Of a stretch of DNA of 64,000 nucleotides, positions 1 to 11,680 are shown piece after piece. The translations under genes and the position numbers were made by a program. Source of the DNA: Laburnicola sp. R22_1 (taxonomy: Eukaryota > Ascomycota > Dothideomycetes > Pleosporales > Didymosphaeriaceae); contig JACONQ010000001.1 in assembly GCA_014281115.1 (NCBI GenBank), positions 1,302,001 through 1,366,000 on the forward strand, given 5' to 3'. The notes beneath the pieces were generated by a model. The model searched no databases. It worked only from the letters and a program-made list of their open reading frames with translations, and was not told the DNA's origin. The number at the start of each line of letters is the position of its first letter. Position 1 is the first letter of the stretch.

Positions 1-1326
1 ACGGCGTATGATCCAGCCCCACTTGTCTGTCTCCAGCAGCACAAATATGCCCACAAGAAAGACCGAGGGCGAAATCTTTTGCCGTACTCCCTCACAACTC
101 CAGTCTCCGTTCTTTTGACGCCCCTAAAGCTCGGCGCGTAAGCCACTGCCCCGGTCCAAGTTTCAAAGTCCGCAGCAAGCACACTGCACCTGCAGTAGTA
201 CCATGGCGTCGCACCCCGACATACATATCCAGGCGCAGACCCCGGATACTCCCGCTCCATCCCGCTTTATCTCCGGCGCCATCAGCGAAATTCCATCGAA
301 TAAGCATTTTCATCACCCGCATCAACGTTTGATCACCTGCGTTGACGGCCCGTCGCGTGAGAAGCCCCTACTTACTGAACGAGTGCACGGCATCCACCCC
401 CACCTTTTTCAGCTTCGAACTCAACCTCGTCTGCCCTACCAAATACAGTATCCTCGGACCCATTTGTAAATTTCCAGTCCGCCCAGTGGCCAAGAACTCG
501 TGCTCTTCGGTGCGCAGTCTGCCTCGAACGGAAGGGAATACATGGCGCCTTGCGCACATGAAGCGGACACAACATGTGCCGACTCTGAGCAGCCACGGGC
601 TGAAAAACCCCATCTACATCAAGTCCATGCCTTCTCCTCACCAGAGCAAAGCTGGGGCGAGGCAGAATATCCACGAACCCAGAAAAATCGCGCATTCCCT
701 GTTTACTCGTAACTTTTTCCTCGCCCCGTTCGAATTGATCGGTGCTATCTTAGACCCCCGCAACCACCAATCCGAACCGACTCGCTCGGTTGGTGTTTCG
801 TAAGCCCCTGAGAGGAGGGCAAGTTCTCGCTTTCCGAAGGGCTGAGTATGACTATGTGCACGTCTTGCGAAATGCAGACAAGATAATGGCTGAGGTTCGG
901 CTGCGTGGTATGATGCGATACAGTCTTCGTAGTCTACGACAGTAAGTACGCGTCCCGGATCGCCATGTAACCTAGGGATGCCTCGCTCAGGATTTATGTG
1001 TATTACATATCCTGCGGTCACTCAAACGTAGTCGCATCGGCATTGATTTCCTATACGCCTGACGTATCTCAAGCCCTGGAGGAAACTTAGGTACGTGAGC
1101 TCGACTCTACTGACCTACTCTTTGAGGCCTGATTACAACACCAAACACCGGGAAGGCTAAAGTGGAAGTCCTACACGCGTGAATGAGGCTATTTTAATAG
1201 AAAGAATGGTTATGTTCAGAGGTTCTACTATACAATCATGCTAAGAGTCTAGATACTAGCAGTGCTAACATGCAGCCACTGGCTTACCATTGTCATCATC
1301 CCCAATGCGTCCATCGAAACCCCTGA
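1..1326. other. gene-poor left end, weak coding potential at 203-712
   Basis: No gene here can be named. An ATG in a good context (ACCATGG) at 203 opens a short frame on the + strand. A pyrimidine-rich stretch ending in AG near 476-486 is followed by frames that stay open to 712 and 803 in two different registers. They might be exons of a small unrecognised gene or chance openings in a C-rich region. No family motif, signal peptide or paired splice sites could be settled. The remainder, about 810-1326, holds no open frame of interest; the transcription-factor gene ends at 1327. Confidence 0.2.
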
Positions 1327-3506
1327 CTAACCTAGCAAGACTATATCACGACGTTAGCAAAGGCGATAGTCCGATCAAAGGACCGACAGGCATACCTTCC
1401 CAACCCCACTCCTTCATCACCGAGAGCCAGTGGAGGTTGCCCTTGACGGTGTAGTCAATATTCCCACTCCTCGTGATAGGGTCAACGCCCTTCCGGAAAG
1501 CAATCGAGATGGGAAAATCAGAGTGCGCCGATGATTTTCTCGTCGGAGACCTAGCGTGCTCACTCCTTAGAGCGCTAGTCCTGTTGTTAGAAACGGCATT
1601 GAGACCAGCTGTCCCACCAGGCCTGGTTGACTAAACGTCGAGGTTACAGTTAGTAAGTTCCTTCAAGCGAAACGCCCATGCACCTGAGTCTTTTAAGGCG
1701 TACACTTACCTCAGTACTGTGAGAGGGAAAATTCAATGACGATGGATCCGGGCTATTCCGTGACAACCACTCGGAGAAATGTGCGTCTCTCCTCCGCCAC
1801 ACCTCTTCCATGATCTCTGCGCAGCGATCTATTATGCCTGTAATCATGCGCTTTGACATGCTCTTCCAGCGATCGCGCACAAACTCCCGGTCTTCTTCCT
1901 CCACAGCCTCGGTGGCAGCCACCATAAGCGGGTACGTATGAACAATGAGTGTGGCCGACGTGATAGGGATGGTCGCGAGATAGACCAGTGTCTTTTGTCC
2001 CAGCTCCTTGTATGACGATAAGCTGGGTAATTCGGGCACTGCCTCCTGCAGGAGGAGGAGCGTGGACCAACGATAGGCTTCGGCGGTTTGTATGGCCTCC
2101 ACCATGTTTGGTGTAGGGTTGTTGATCTGTTCCAAGTCTATAGCTGGCGTCCAGTCTTCTATCGCAAGCCTGAGTTCTATGCCCTTGGAGATGATGACAG
2201 GGGAGTTGCGTCTCGTGCATCGCGTTCGGATCTGGGTGATCAGATCTGCAACACGGCCAATGATCGGGAACAACGAGGATGCGTAGCCCATGAGCGGGTC
2301 AAGTTCTTCTGCGTTTGCGGGCGAAGCCGCATCAGCAAATAGGGACAGCAACTCCGCATTTAATCCAGGCCCGCAATCAGAAGTCAAGCGGGCGAGCACG
2401 TCCATGTAGAGCCAGGTGTTGGCAAGAAACTTAAGACGAGCCGCCACCTCATTGGACGACCGAGAAAGAGTGTGCTGCGCCATTGATTGCTGGAGGAGTA
2501 TCCTCGCGCCTTGTATATGATTTCGCCCTGTCGACGACTTCTGAAAGTCCCACGACTCAGCAAAGGCCAAGGCAATAGTAGCTGCAAGGGCCGCATGAAT
2601 CTGTATTCCTCCGCTGCCCAGGCCGGCTGCGAGTTGCTGCGTACTTTTCCGTGCATGTACAAGACCTCTTTCGCGCATAGAAGGCGCGGTTTTGCTCTGT
2701 TGCAGAAATGTCATTGCAGCTATAGCATGATAAAGTGCCTTCGACTCCTTGGTCATTGGCCAAATCATAGTGCGCCAGGGGTTCTTGTCCTTATCATCGC
2801 ATATTGAGAGCACAGAACTCGTCTGCTGGTGAAAGATGGACGCTACCTCTTCAGTGTCATCTGTCTGAAGTTCGATATCTTGGAAAAAGGAAAATGGGTG
2901 TGCTTCCATTGATGGAGACGCCGGTGTTGATTGGATGAAAGAATTAGCATTGGGGTTTGCCGTGCTTCCGAGTGAATCTTCTGCTCTATGTTCTTTGCCT
3001 TTTCTCGCGTCTTCCATGATTCGATCGAACGGTTGACTCGCGTCAGATCCGATGGTAGTATCTAGATGCGAGAAATCCATCCATGGCAAAGTACTGAAGT
3101 CGAGATCGGGTAGAGGAAGGTCGGATACATCTTCCTCCAGCCAAGGCCAAAACGACAGGCTTGAGGGAAGATCTGTGGGCGTATGGGTCGAGTCGCGGTC
3201 GTCGGGTGCATCTTCACCAAAGCGAACAGTATTCTCCACCCTAGGTTCGTCTCTTTCTTCTATTGGGGAGAATGTCTGCGGTGATGTCGGAGGTGGAGCT
3301 GGGGTCCTCTGCACAGGTCGGAACCGGATGTCTTTCTTGTAGCCCCCGCAAGTGATTCGCCGGCGACTGCACTGGTTGCATGACGGTTTCGTCTCGTCGC
3401 ACTTTACTCTTCTCGCTTTACAGGTGATGCATCCTGTGAAATCGTTAGTACTGGCCTCACCTTGTAGACAGCGCATGGGCAAGAGTTCGGTACAGCTCGA
3501 GGCCAT
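1327..3506 (-). CDS. Zn(II)2Cys6 fungal transcription factor
   Basis: Nuclear DNA-binding regulator of unknown target. Proposed exons are 3506..1710, 1630..1396 and 1340..1327, giving 681 residues. The N-terminus has the binuclear zinc cluster C26-x2-C29-x6-C36-x6-C43-x2-C46-x6-C53, followed by a basic stretch. The middle and C-terminal parts are helical and resemble the fungal-specific domain PF11951 (DUF3468). The large exon alone would stop at 1650, but a GTAAGT donor at 1709 and an ACTAAC branch with a TTTAG acceptor ending at 1631 join it in phase to 78 more open codons. A second small intron (1395..1341, CTAAC branch, TATAG) leads to the stop at 1327. A phase-neutral 27-nt segment (3460..3434) just before the zinc cluster also looks like an intron. 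The start at 3506 is therefore only the best guess. Confidence 0.85.
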
Positions 3507-5148
3507 ACCGTAGCTGATTTACGTCAGGATACTTGATGTAGACCTAGCATGTACGGAATTCATGGCCCAGTGCTGATTTCGGCCACGCAATCACACATAG
3601 GCCGCATCTGAGAACGAACACGAACATGCCATTGCGACTCTTCGAGGACGACTTTCGCCTCGCAGTGTCCCCGCGAGAGGTGTTCGCACTCTTCGACGTT
3701 TCAGGAACCAACGGGGGGACTTGGCTGGCGTCCGACGACATGGAGAGCGGGCAGCGGAAGGTTAAGGCTGGGAAGGGCTGGGCGCAAAGCACGCAACACG
3801 GGTGCAGGATGCGGTGGGATGTCGAACGCACGACGAAGAGAACGAAGTCTCGGGCCCCATGACGCCGCGGATTGTAAGACGCGTTATCAAATTATCGTGT
3901 GTTGCCGGTAGGAGCGACGAACCAAGCCCCGCACATTCCTAAATAGGGAAATAAAACCATGGGCACATGACTTCCACATTACCTAGGTATGTCTGAATCT
4001 GGTCGAGTAGCTAATCGTATCTAATGTATGCGTTTGACTGGTGGACTACACCTGGCAGTCTTGTACTGTACCTCAACCCCGTATGCACAGAATGATGTTT
4101 TGTGCGCTTGACTTTCCATAGAATAGAGCGTACCAAGATAAAAGGGACGTGTCAGCCACAGCTGGATAGAGGGGTTCGAATCTGCAACTGTTCAGCTAGC
4201 ATTTAATTACACGTAAACTAAATAGGTGTATGTACTAGTTCGTAACGGTTATGTAAGCCGCCATGCCTGTCAACACTGTATGCGGAGCACACATGTGGAG
4301 GGCTGCTTGCGTACCTCACGAACTATTACAACGCCTAGTCGTCTAGATCTAGATCATTACGTAACACAAGATCACATCCTACATGTGAACACACGGAATT
4401 TTTTTGGCATTTTCTCATTTGTTTCTCAAATCTAAAGACGTACATGAAGCCAAGACCACGAATGGTAACAAATCAAAACCAGCCAGACTCATTGAGCAAA
4501 ACATTCTTCTCCATTTGAAGTTTCGTATCAGGCAACCGCCAGTTCGTATAGAGCACAGTAGGTGCAGTGCAAGCTAACAGTCGTGACCTTCCAGCTCTTA
4601 ATAGAGCCGAAGCTCATCACCAAACTCCAGCCCGAAAACAAAAGGAAACAAGGATTGCCGATTCAATCCATCCACCCAACCATGGCATGATCGCACCCGG
4701 GAAAACGCCAAACGCCAAACGCCAAATAAAGTAGCCCAGAAGACACATGAACACCAGCCAGCCAAAATGCAGCCAGAGCATAGCAGAGCGGATGATAAAG
4801 CTCGCAAAAGCCTTGATGTGGTGTAAACGCCGTGCGCCATCGCTGTCGGATGAAGAGTCCAGGGTAATGAGGAGAGAAGGTGAAGCGGCGTCCAGTCGTG
4901 GATATATACGGATGTGCCAGAAAATTCGAAATAGGTACAGGAAGGACAAGGAAGATGTCGTGGCATATCGTGGTATGTAATGTCCAGTTGACGAAATCGG
5001 TAGGTAGGTGTACTTAGTCGTAACATCATACATATAGTGCCTCAAGTCTAGAGACAATCCGTGAACCATGGCGAACCATGGCGTATGTGCCATGGCGTTC
5101 GATTAGGTACAGTCCTGTCGAAGAGGATGGACAAGTTGCAACATGGAA
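3507..5148. other. intergenic; one possible small membrane ORF on the minus strand
   Basis: Between the transcription factor and Mpe1 there is no recognisable gene. On the minus strand, 5093..4617 is open for 158 codons. Its C-terminal half is strongly hydrophobic and Trp/Phe-rich and includes a short in-frame triplication of GGCGTTT near 4699-4724. It lies directly downstream of Mpe1 on the same strand, so it may simply be 3'-UTR sequence. Around 3626-3862 both strands are open for about 80-95 codons without any family resemblance. The rest is AT-leaning spacer. Confidence 0.25.
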
Positions 5149-7107
5149 TCAGACGTAGTGGAAGTCCGGAGCACGAGCCTTGCGATGCTTGTTCTGGCTG
5201 CGATGCGGGTTGAGAGGCTTGCGCTCATACGCATCCTGCTGGTTCGGTTGCTCGCTGAAGACGGTGCGCTGCTGGTTGGGGAAGCCGCCGCCCATCTGCT
5301 GACCCTGCCAGCCGCCGGCCATGTTGTTGTAGCCCTGGCTTTGGTTCCAGGTACCGCCGTATCCGTTCATACCGTTCATGGGATTAGGCATGTTACCAAA
5401 AGCCATGTTGTTGCCGTAGCCGTTGTTCCAGCCCTGGTTCATATTGCCGTAACCCATGTTGTTGGGGTAGCCTTGATTATAGCCGTTGTTCCAGTTGCCG
5501 TTCATGTTGCCGTAGCCGTTCATGTTGGCCATGGGATTCATGCCCATGCCGTTCATGTTAGGCGCATTGGACATAGCCATCATAGGGTTCGCCTGCATGG
5601 GCATGCTCATGGGCTGCTTGAACATTTGCTCCATGGCGGCCATGTCTCCTTTGAAATTCTGGACTAGTGCTTCAGTCTGGTCTAGGGTGCTGCGCTGTTG
5701 TTGTTCCTTCTGCTGGCGCATCGCCTTCGGAGCAGTGGGCGGCTTGATCTCTGAAGGAGGCTCCTTGCGTTTCTTGGATGTGGCTGAAGTGTCACTATCA
5801 GAGGCGTTTCCGCTCGCAGCTGGGGTGCCTGACGCAACAGTCATAGGCGACTTGACATTTGAACCTGATTGGGGAGCACTACTGCCACTCGGCTTGGGTG
5901 ACTTTGAACCATCTTGATTGTTCTCACCAGCCTTTGGCGTCTCGTCAGTAGGACGTACAGAATTGGTATCTTCATTGGTAGGAGTGGAAGGTTTGGAAGC
6001 TGTCTTGGCTTCTCCCTTTGCTTGTTGTTCCTTCTCTGCCTTCTCCTTGGCCTTCTCAGCCTCATAAGCCTTGATCTTCTGGACCATCTCCTCATCCGCA
6101 ACAAGATCATCAATCAAAACACCCTCCGTCGAACAGTGAGGACAAATCAAATCTCCATCTGCCAACGCGTTCTCAATGCATTCGTGACAGTACGTCTTAC
6201 CGCAGCAAGGCGTCTTTACAGGGTCCACAAACATGCGATTGTCGATGGGGCACTCCAGGCCCCGTTCCCGCGCCTCCTTGTTGACGGCATCGACGCTTGC
6301 AGCCTGTGCCTTTGACGCATTCGCCTTCTCTTGAAACTTCTCCCAGGTCTTCGTGTCCGTCATGACCTGCACATATTCTCCCTCTGCGTTCAGCATGACG
6401 CCACGAGCATCCTCCTCATCCACAGGCTTCTCGACCGTCTTGAGGAAAGACCGAGGAATGCCGGTGGTGCGCTTGGCGCGAGCCACGGGTTTGAAGTCCG
6501 GATCATCGTTGGTAGGGCAAAGCTGGATCCAGTGACCTTTCTTGTGACCTATTTCCCTGTTAGCCGATGCACAGTGTGGGGTCAACGCGACGGAATACGT
6601 ACATCGATAGCAAACATAGCCTGCGGGCGGTTCGTGATTCGGCACATTCACCGGTTTCTTTTTATGGTAAACGGGTTTCGCGTGAGAGAGAGCCTCCTTC
6701 TGCTGGTCCCAGACCTGGGCCGACTCTGCTAAGAAGGCAGCCTCGGCATCCTGCTCCGTTAGAGCACCTCCAGCGGTCGGTGCTGCGGGTTTGGCGGCAG
6801 TCTTTGGAATTGCGCGAACAGGGGCGCGGCCAGAGACGTAGCGCGCAGCCCTGCCATGGCCCCGCGCGGCGGGTCGGCGAACAGCAATGACAGTGCTAGA
6901 ACGCGAGATGATAGTTGTGTCGTCGTCGTACTCGCTGGTAAGCTGGTCTTCTGGGTAAATGTGCAGGTCGAAGTCGGTGCCGTCGCCTAGGCCGGCGGCG
7001 GTGATGATCTCGCGCTTCAGCTCGAAGACGGAAATGCCGTTGCCATGGAAGACGATGCGCTCGGCGTCCTTCTGGTTTTTGAATTTGTAGAAAACGGAGG
7101 ACGACAT
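5149..7107 (-). CDS. mpe1: Mpe1/RBBP6-like subunit of the cleavage and polyadenylation factor
   Basis: Nuclear mRNA 3'-end processing factor; family members belong to CPF and couple poly(A)-site recognition to cleavage. Exons are 7107..6603 and 6548..5149, giving 634 residues. Domains in order: an N-terminal ubiquitin-like DWNN domain (about 4-77, beginning SSVFYKFKNQKD); a CCHC zinc knuckle starting C166-x2-C169 and continuing x4-H-x4-C across the intron; a RING/U-box-like Cys/His cluster (ECPIDNRMF through ICPHC, about 260-305); a charged coiled segment; and a long Met/Asn/Gly-rich tail. The 54-nt intron (6602..6549, GTACGT donor, CTAAC branch) is a multiple of three and stop-free, so the unspliced frame stays open. 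Removing it restores the zinc-knuckle spacing, which confirms it. The neighbour Hrp1 works in the same process. Confidence 0.93.
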   Translation of the reverse strand: MSSSVFYKFKNQKDAERIVFHGNGISVFELKREIITAAGLGDGTDFDLHIYPEDQLTSEYDDDTTIISRSSTVIAVRRPAARGHGRAARYVSGRAPVRAIPKTAAKPAAPTAGGALTEQDAEAAFLAESAQVWDQQKEALSHAKPVYHKKKPVNVPNHEPPAGYVCYRCTYSVALTPHCASANREIGHKKGHWIQLCPTNDDPDFKPVARAKRTTGIPRSFLKTVEKPVDEEDARGVMLNAEGEYVQVMTDTKTWEKFQEKANASKAQAASVDAVNKEARERGLECPIDNRMFVDPVKTPCCGKTYCHECIENALADGDLICPHCSTEGVLIDDLVADEEMVQKIKAYEAEKAKEKAEKEQQAKGEAKTASKPSTPTNEDTNSVRPTDETPKAGENNQDGSKSPKPSGSSAPQSGSNVKSPMTVASGTPAASGNASDSDTSATSKKRKEPPSEIKPPTAPKAMRQQKEQQQRSTLDQTEALVQNFKGDMAAMEQMFKQPMSMPMQANPMMAMSNAPNMNGMGMNPMANMNGYGNMNGNWNNGYNQGYPNNMGYGNMNQGWNNGYGNNMAFGNMPNPMNGMNGYGGTWNQSQGYNNMAGGWQGQQMGGGFPNQQRTVFSEQPNQQDAYERKPLNPHRSQNKHRKARAPDFHYV

Positions 7108-8524
7108 GGTGGCGATGTGACTGTCGAAGGCCTAGCGAGGCGGAGTTAGAGGCTCTTGCCGACGATCTCACTCAGAGCGCCAGGCAGCTGCAGCGAGGTG
7201 AGCCGGTGGTGCAGTACAGCGCAGGAGTGAGTGCGAGTGAAGCGCAACAACTTTATTGCTATTTAAAGGCAGACAGAGCCAGCGACACTGGTAGAGCGCA
7301 GGGTGCGAAAGACCTGCCGTACACGTGTGGCGGGCTTACCGCCACGGCTTTCAAAGGAAACCTTGGGGTACGTCGTAAACCAGAGAGATTTTGTCCGGCA
7401 ACGATATACCTGAAGATGCCGCAGTCGCGAGGGTTGTTGAAAGTGGTGGTGGGGGTGGTGTTGAGGATCGTGTGGGTGGAAGGAGTGGTGATGAAGGAGA
7501 AAGGGAGAGGAGAACAAAGGTCTGGGCATAAGAGGGCGCCAAGCCGATCTGAGTCAGCAAGCAGCCACGCAGCCTTGCCGCCGAGCACGGACCACAACTT
7601 TGGAACTTTGGAACCCCCGAAGGTTGGATCCGAGGGTCGGCTCCCGGGTTGGCTCCTGTCTTCGCAGCCCGGAGTTCGAACCTTGGAACCTTACCTAGGT
7701 AATTCACCTGTCACGTGTCTGTCACCGCCTCCCGGGGTGCCCTTACGGGAGGTTGTGCGACCCTGAAATGTAGTCGATGTAGGATGTATTTGTTATCTTC
7801 TCCAAAATCATATTATAGCTTGTTAGAAGGGCAAGAGCGTTGAGGGCAAGGGGCATACCTAATGATCGTTCTGGAAAGGGCCGAACGCCATAAGACCCCG
7901 AGCCCCAGGGTCACTGACAGCAAGTGCATCTGAATGGGATAATAAGCGTTACAACCGCCATGTCCAGGCCGTGTTGTTGTAGCAGAAGAGAGCATAAATA
8001 CTACGCGACATAGGATCTGCAAAACAATGCTGGCAAACGGTAACCCGTTGACACTATCTTGTGACACTCAAACGCAGATGCAGCAAGCATGTAACAACCC
8101 ACAGCCTACAACAGTCTTCAGGTCAATGCAACATATGCTTATCTAGACCAGTCTACATACACAGGAGCCACTCGCAAACACGCTTCCATTCCAGCAAACG
8201 AGGAACACTTGGGTTGTGCTATGATCGAAAATTTGCATTGTAGCTACTATACACAAACATTCCATTAGGATGCCAAAGCAGATAACTTCCTATATGAGGA
8301 GCTGCTGATCTTTTCAAAGACACCTCCCAGAACGCCGTGGCAAACAGACAGAAATGTATGCCCAAACACCAAGAGATACATAAAGAACAGAGTATCGTGT
8401 TAGAAGAGAGAGCAGCATGCCACGGAATCGGACAGGCCTGAGGCTAAGTCGGTCTCCAGGTGAATGCCGCTGAAAGAATCAGAGTACGAAGGTACGACCA
8501 GATTTTGATCAACGATGGAAGCGG
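7108..8524. other. intergenic, upstream of Mpe1 and downstream of Hrp1
   Basis: Probably holds the Mpe1 promoter and 5' leader (about 7108-7750) and the Hrp1 3' region. Open frames on both strands at 7206-7766 are low-complexity GC-rich readings with no family resemblance. The block 7600-7690 repeats the motif TTGGAAC several times. I see no RNA gene or transposon here. Confidence 0.4.
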
Positions 8525-11500
8525 TTACCCACGGCCTCCTCCGTAAGGATTGAACCGGTGACCTCCACCTCGACCTCCTCCACGATAGTTGGCGCCCGGT
8601 TTGCCCGCGTTCTTCGGTCCTGTGGGCGCGTTTGCTGGCGCGTTGGGGGCAGTAGCCGGCGGCTGCGAGGAACCTTGGCGGGCACGATTGTTCTTCGTAA
8701 AACTGCCGCCGTGCATACGCTGAGAACCCGGTCCAGAGGGGACAGAAGGCTGTGGGATGTCGTCGTACATGCCCTCCCAGCTCGTAGGTCCACCCTGTCC
8801 TCCATATCCGGTCTGTTGCTGCATGCGCCGGGCCTCCTGCTGTTGGTACTTCTGCTGCTCGAACATAAGCTGATCTTGAGCATTGTAGCCCGGTCGCGGT
8901 TCGCCGGCTGCTACCATGGCCTGGTTGCCTCCGAAGTTGCCGCCTTGGTTGCCCATGTTTTGACTCGGTGACATGCTACCGCCCATCATGGCGCCCATGT
9001 TGCTCATCATGTGGGGATTCATGCCACCCATGGGACTGCCGCCGCCCTGGTTCATGTTCGCCATCATGTTCATCATAGCTGGGTTCATACCAGGCATACC
9101 ACCCATAGCATTCGGCATCCCGCCATTGGCTGCGGCGAGATTCTGCTGCATCTGCCGGAAATACTGCTGCATGCGCTGCCAATACTGAGCCATCATGGCA
9201 GGAGTCATACCCGCTTGCGGTCCGTTACCGGTCATGTTCTGATTATAGTCTCCGCCGCCACCGCCACCATTGCCGGAGTTGACAGGGCCGTCGCGGCTGC
9301 CGAACTTCCCACCTCGACCGAATTTCTTGTTTTCCTCCTCCTCTCGCATGTTTCCTCGAGGTTGAGCACGCTTGACTTCAATGGGTTTCCCGAGAATCTG
9401 TAGCGGGCCTGACAAACATGCGTCGACTGCGGCGTCGCCATCGAATGTCACGAACCCAAAGCCACGAGGCCTGCCGGTATCTTTGTCCATCATCAGAGTA
9501 GCATCCACTACGCGTCCGAATTGCTTGAAGAAATTCTTGAAGTCGTCTTCGGTAGCCTCCTGGCTGACCCCACCCACAAAAATCTTGCTAGTACGTTCTT
9601 GCTCTTCACGAGGAATAGCCCGCTTAGGGTCAATCTACATCGATTAGCGCGATGCAATTTAATTCATCATAGTCAATACGTACAATCTTTCCGTCGAGAT
9701 AATGCTCCTTGACCATCACTGTGTTGACGCACTTCGGGTCCTTGAATGTCAAGAAGCCAAACCCACGGGACCGGCCTGTCGCGCTATCTCGCATAACCGT
9801 GCACTCGCTGACCTCTCCGAACTGAGAGAAATAGTCTTTCAATGATTCTATGCATCCAATTAGTCGATAGTAAAAGATGAATGCGAGGAGATGTCAGATT
9901 ATTGCAGTAGCAATAATGATATACAGTAAATGGGGTATCTACTTACGCTCAGTCGTCTCCCAGTTCAGTCCTCCAATGAACATCTTGCTGTGCACAACAG
10001 TTAGCATAATCCAATCTTTATAAAACACAATCCGTATGAGGGTATCTCGCATGCTCCTCGTCGAAAATTCGAATCTCTTAACGCCATCCCCATTTATATT
10101 TCCACACAAGCGCAATATACACAGCTTTGCTGTTTGAGGAAGTCGACGAGAAGATGTCGGAGGTAGGAGGTGGACTTTGGCCATTCGAGGAGAACATGGA
10201 TGTTGAATGGATCCATGGCTTGCGGCATGTTTGTACCAAGATTGGGAACGAAAGCCAAAAGCCTTTCATGTGGTGTGGGACAATAACCATCCATTAAAGA
10301 TGAGTGCCAATGTCTTCACGGTGGTGTCTCGCTGAGAAGATGCTGGCTGCTACCACGCCGATAAATACTCTAGTGGGGTCTTTCCAGGAGGGCATCGAGG
10401 TCTTGTTGGTGCTGAGTCGTCTCCGGGAGCAGGGACTATACATCGTGGAAGGGCGAAAAGCGATTAAGGTGCCGTGGGAATGGGCGTGTGGTAGCCCGCA
10501 CCCTAGTCAGAGCTTGCAGCAAACAACCGCCATACCAGGTGGGCGGTCTTGACAGGCCCAGTACAAGTCGGTTCCAGCAGCAGAGGGAGAAGCAGCTCCG
10601 CAAAGGCACAGAAATGTTCGGATGAAGCGTCTGTGTTTTGCTATGAAGGCGAGAGCGGACTAAGTGTCCAGCACCCTTGGGACTACCTAGCTGGTACGCG
10701 ATATCAAGTACCTAGGTATATATCGACAAGAGGCGCTCCCTGCTGAAGGCATGCTGCGAGGGCCCTCGCGCGCCGGGGTGCTGTTCGGCGATCTGATATA
10801 GTAGAGCTGTCGGCTACTCTAGGCTAGCTTGTTATATGCCCGGAAACGAACTGCTGGCTGTATGTACTTGGTTTTCCCGCAAAATCGACCACATCTGCCT
10901 GTGTCCATTCCGCAGACCAATCGAGCCCCGATGTGTTTCTCGGCCTCCTAGCAACCTTCACAGCGCCGTCTCAATCTTGGCGTTCGCGAGAGAACGCTGT
11001 CATCCACGTCTTCTCCATATATCCCAAGTACGGTCGCACGCCTCTTCAACTGGCGCCCCAACTCATGTGGCTGTTTGTTCCAAACCCACAGATTGGTGTC
11101 GACAGATCCAGCTCCTTCGTTTTGAGTCGATGCACACCCGTGCGCTCTCGATGGTCCTAGCAAGTATATATACTTCTGATGCAGGAAATACCATTCTGCC
11201 ATTCGAGCAAATACCTTGCTTGTGGGCCATGCGATGCGCATAACGAGATACCCATTGCCAAAACCTAGTAGGGAAAACAAACTTACCCGTCTTCTTTCAC
11301 GTTGATCGGACCGTAGTTGTCGTCTGCTGCCAGCGCATTGCCGTGCGACTGGTTACCGTCCCCGTTTCCGTTCCATGCGGAGACTTGCATGCGCACATGG
11401 CCGTCCTCGGACAGATACTCGTCCTTGACTGCCGGCGCGGTAAGTGAGGTTATCGCGGCTGCGCTGGGTTCGGCAGCGGGTTCGGTCTTGGTGGCAGGCT

Positions 11501-11680
11501 CGGGCTCTGCCTTTACGGCTGGTGCTGGGGCAGGCGCAGGCTCCGCAGGCTGCTCTTCATCGTAGCTGGGCATCTGTTAGCGGAAGGTGCGGCGTGATGA
11601 ATGCGCGATTCTAGCTGTCGCAGCACGGAGGAGACTTGCAGATCGTCGAAGATGTCCTCGTCGAAGGTCTCGTCGGCCAT
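8525..11680 (-). CDS. hrp1: Hrp1/Nab4-like hnRNP, two-RRM 3'-end processing and export factor
   Basis: Shuttling RNA-binding protein; the yeast family member (CF IB) binds UA-rich efficiency elements near poly(A) sites. Five exons were joined by eye: 11680..11640, 11565..11287, 9987..9947, 9847..9684 and 9634..8525, a continuous frame of 544 residues. The acidic, Ala/Pro/Glu-rich N-terminus is followed by RRM1 (about 108-185, KMFIGGLNWETTE, RNP1 RGFGFLTF), RRM2 (about 192-268, KIFVGGVSQ, RNP1 RGFGFVTF) and a long Met/Gln/Asn/Gly-rich tail ending in RGG-like repeats. Intron 1 is best read as GC-AG (GCAAGT donor at 11639, acceptor before 11565), giving DDLYDEEQP across the junction. Intron 2 is 1,299 nt, very long for this genome. 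The start codon lies 294 bp from the divergent Gyp1 gene. Confidence 0.92.
9988..11286 (-). promoter_or_regulatory. 1.3-kb intron 2 of Hrp1 with UAUAUA sites
   Basis: Bounded by GTAAGT (donor at 11286) and a GCTAAC branch with a GTGCACAG acceptor at 9988. The joined codons read EDG-KMFIGG, as in other fungal Hrp1 proteins. All other introns seen in the window are under 150 nt. No open frame inside looks like a host-gene exon. The transcript contains UAUAUA motifs (11164-11173, 10717-10722), the sequence that Hrp1 itself binds in yeast. A role in autoregulation is an inference. Confidence 0.55.

Noticed and set aside
4150..4200. GGGGTTCGAATC resembling a tRNA T-loop
   Set aside because: The flanking bases do not form a T stem, and no acceptor or anticodon stem is found upstream.
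5143..5667. 174-codon + strand frame of Val/His/Ala repeats
   Set aside because: It is the shadow of the Met/Asn/Gly-rich tail of Mpe1 on the opposite strand.
7206..7766. 186-codon + strand frame upstream of Mpe1
   Set aside because: Both strands are open, the composition is biased, there is no family resemblance, and it overlaps the probable Mpe1 leader.
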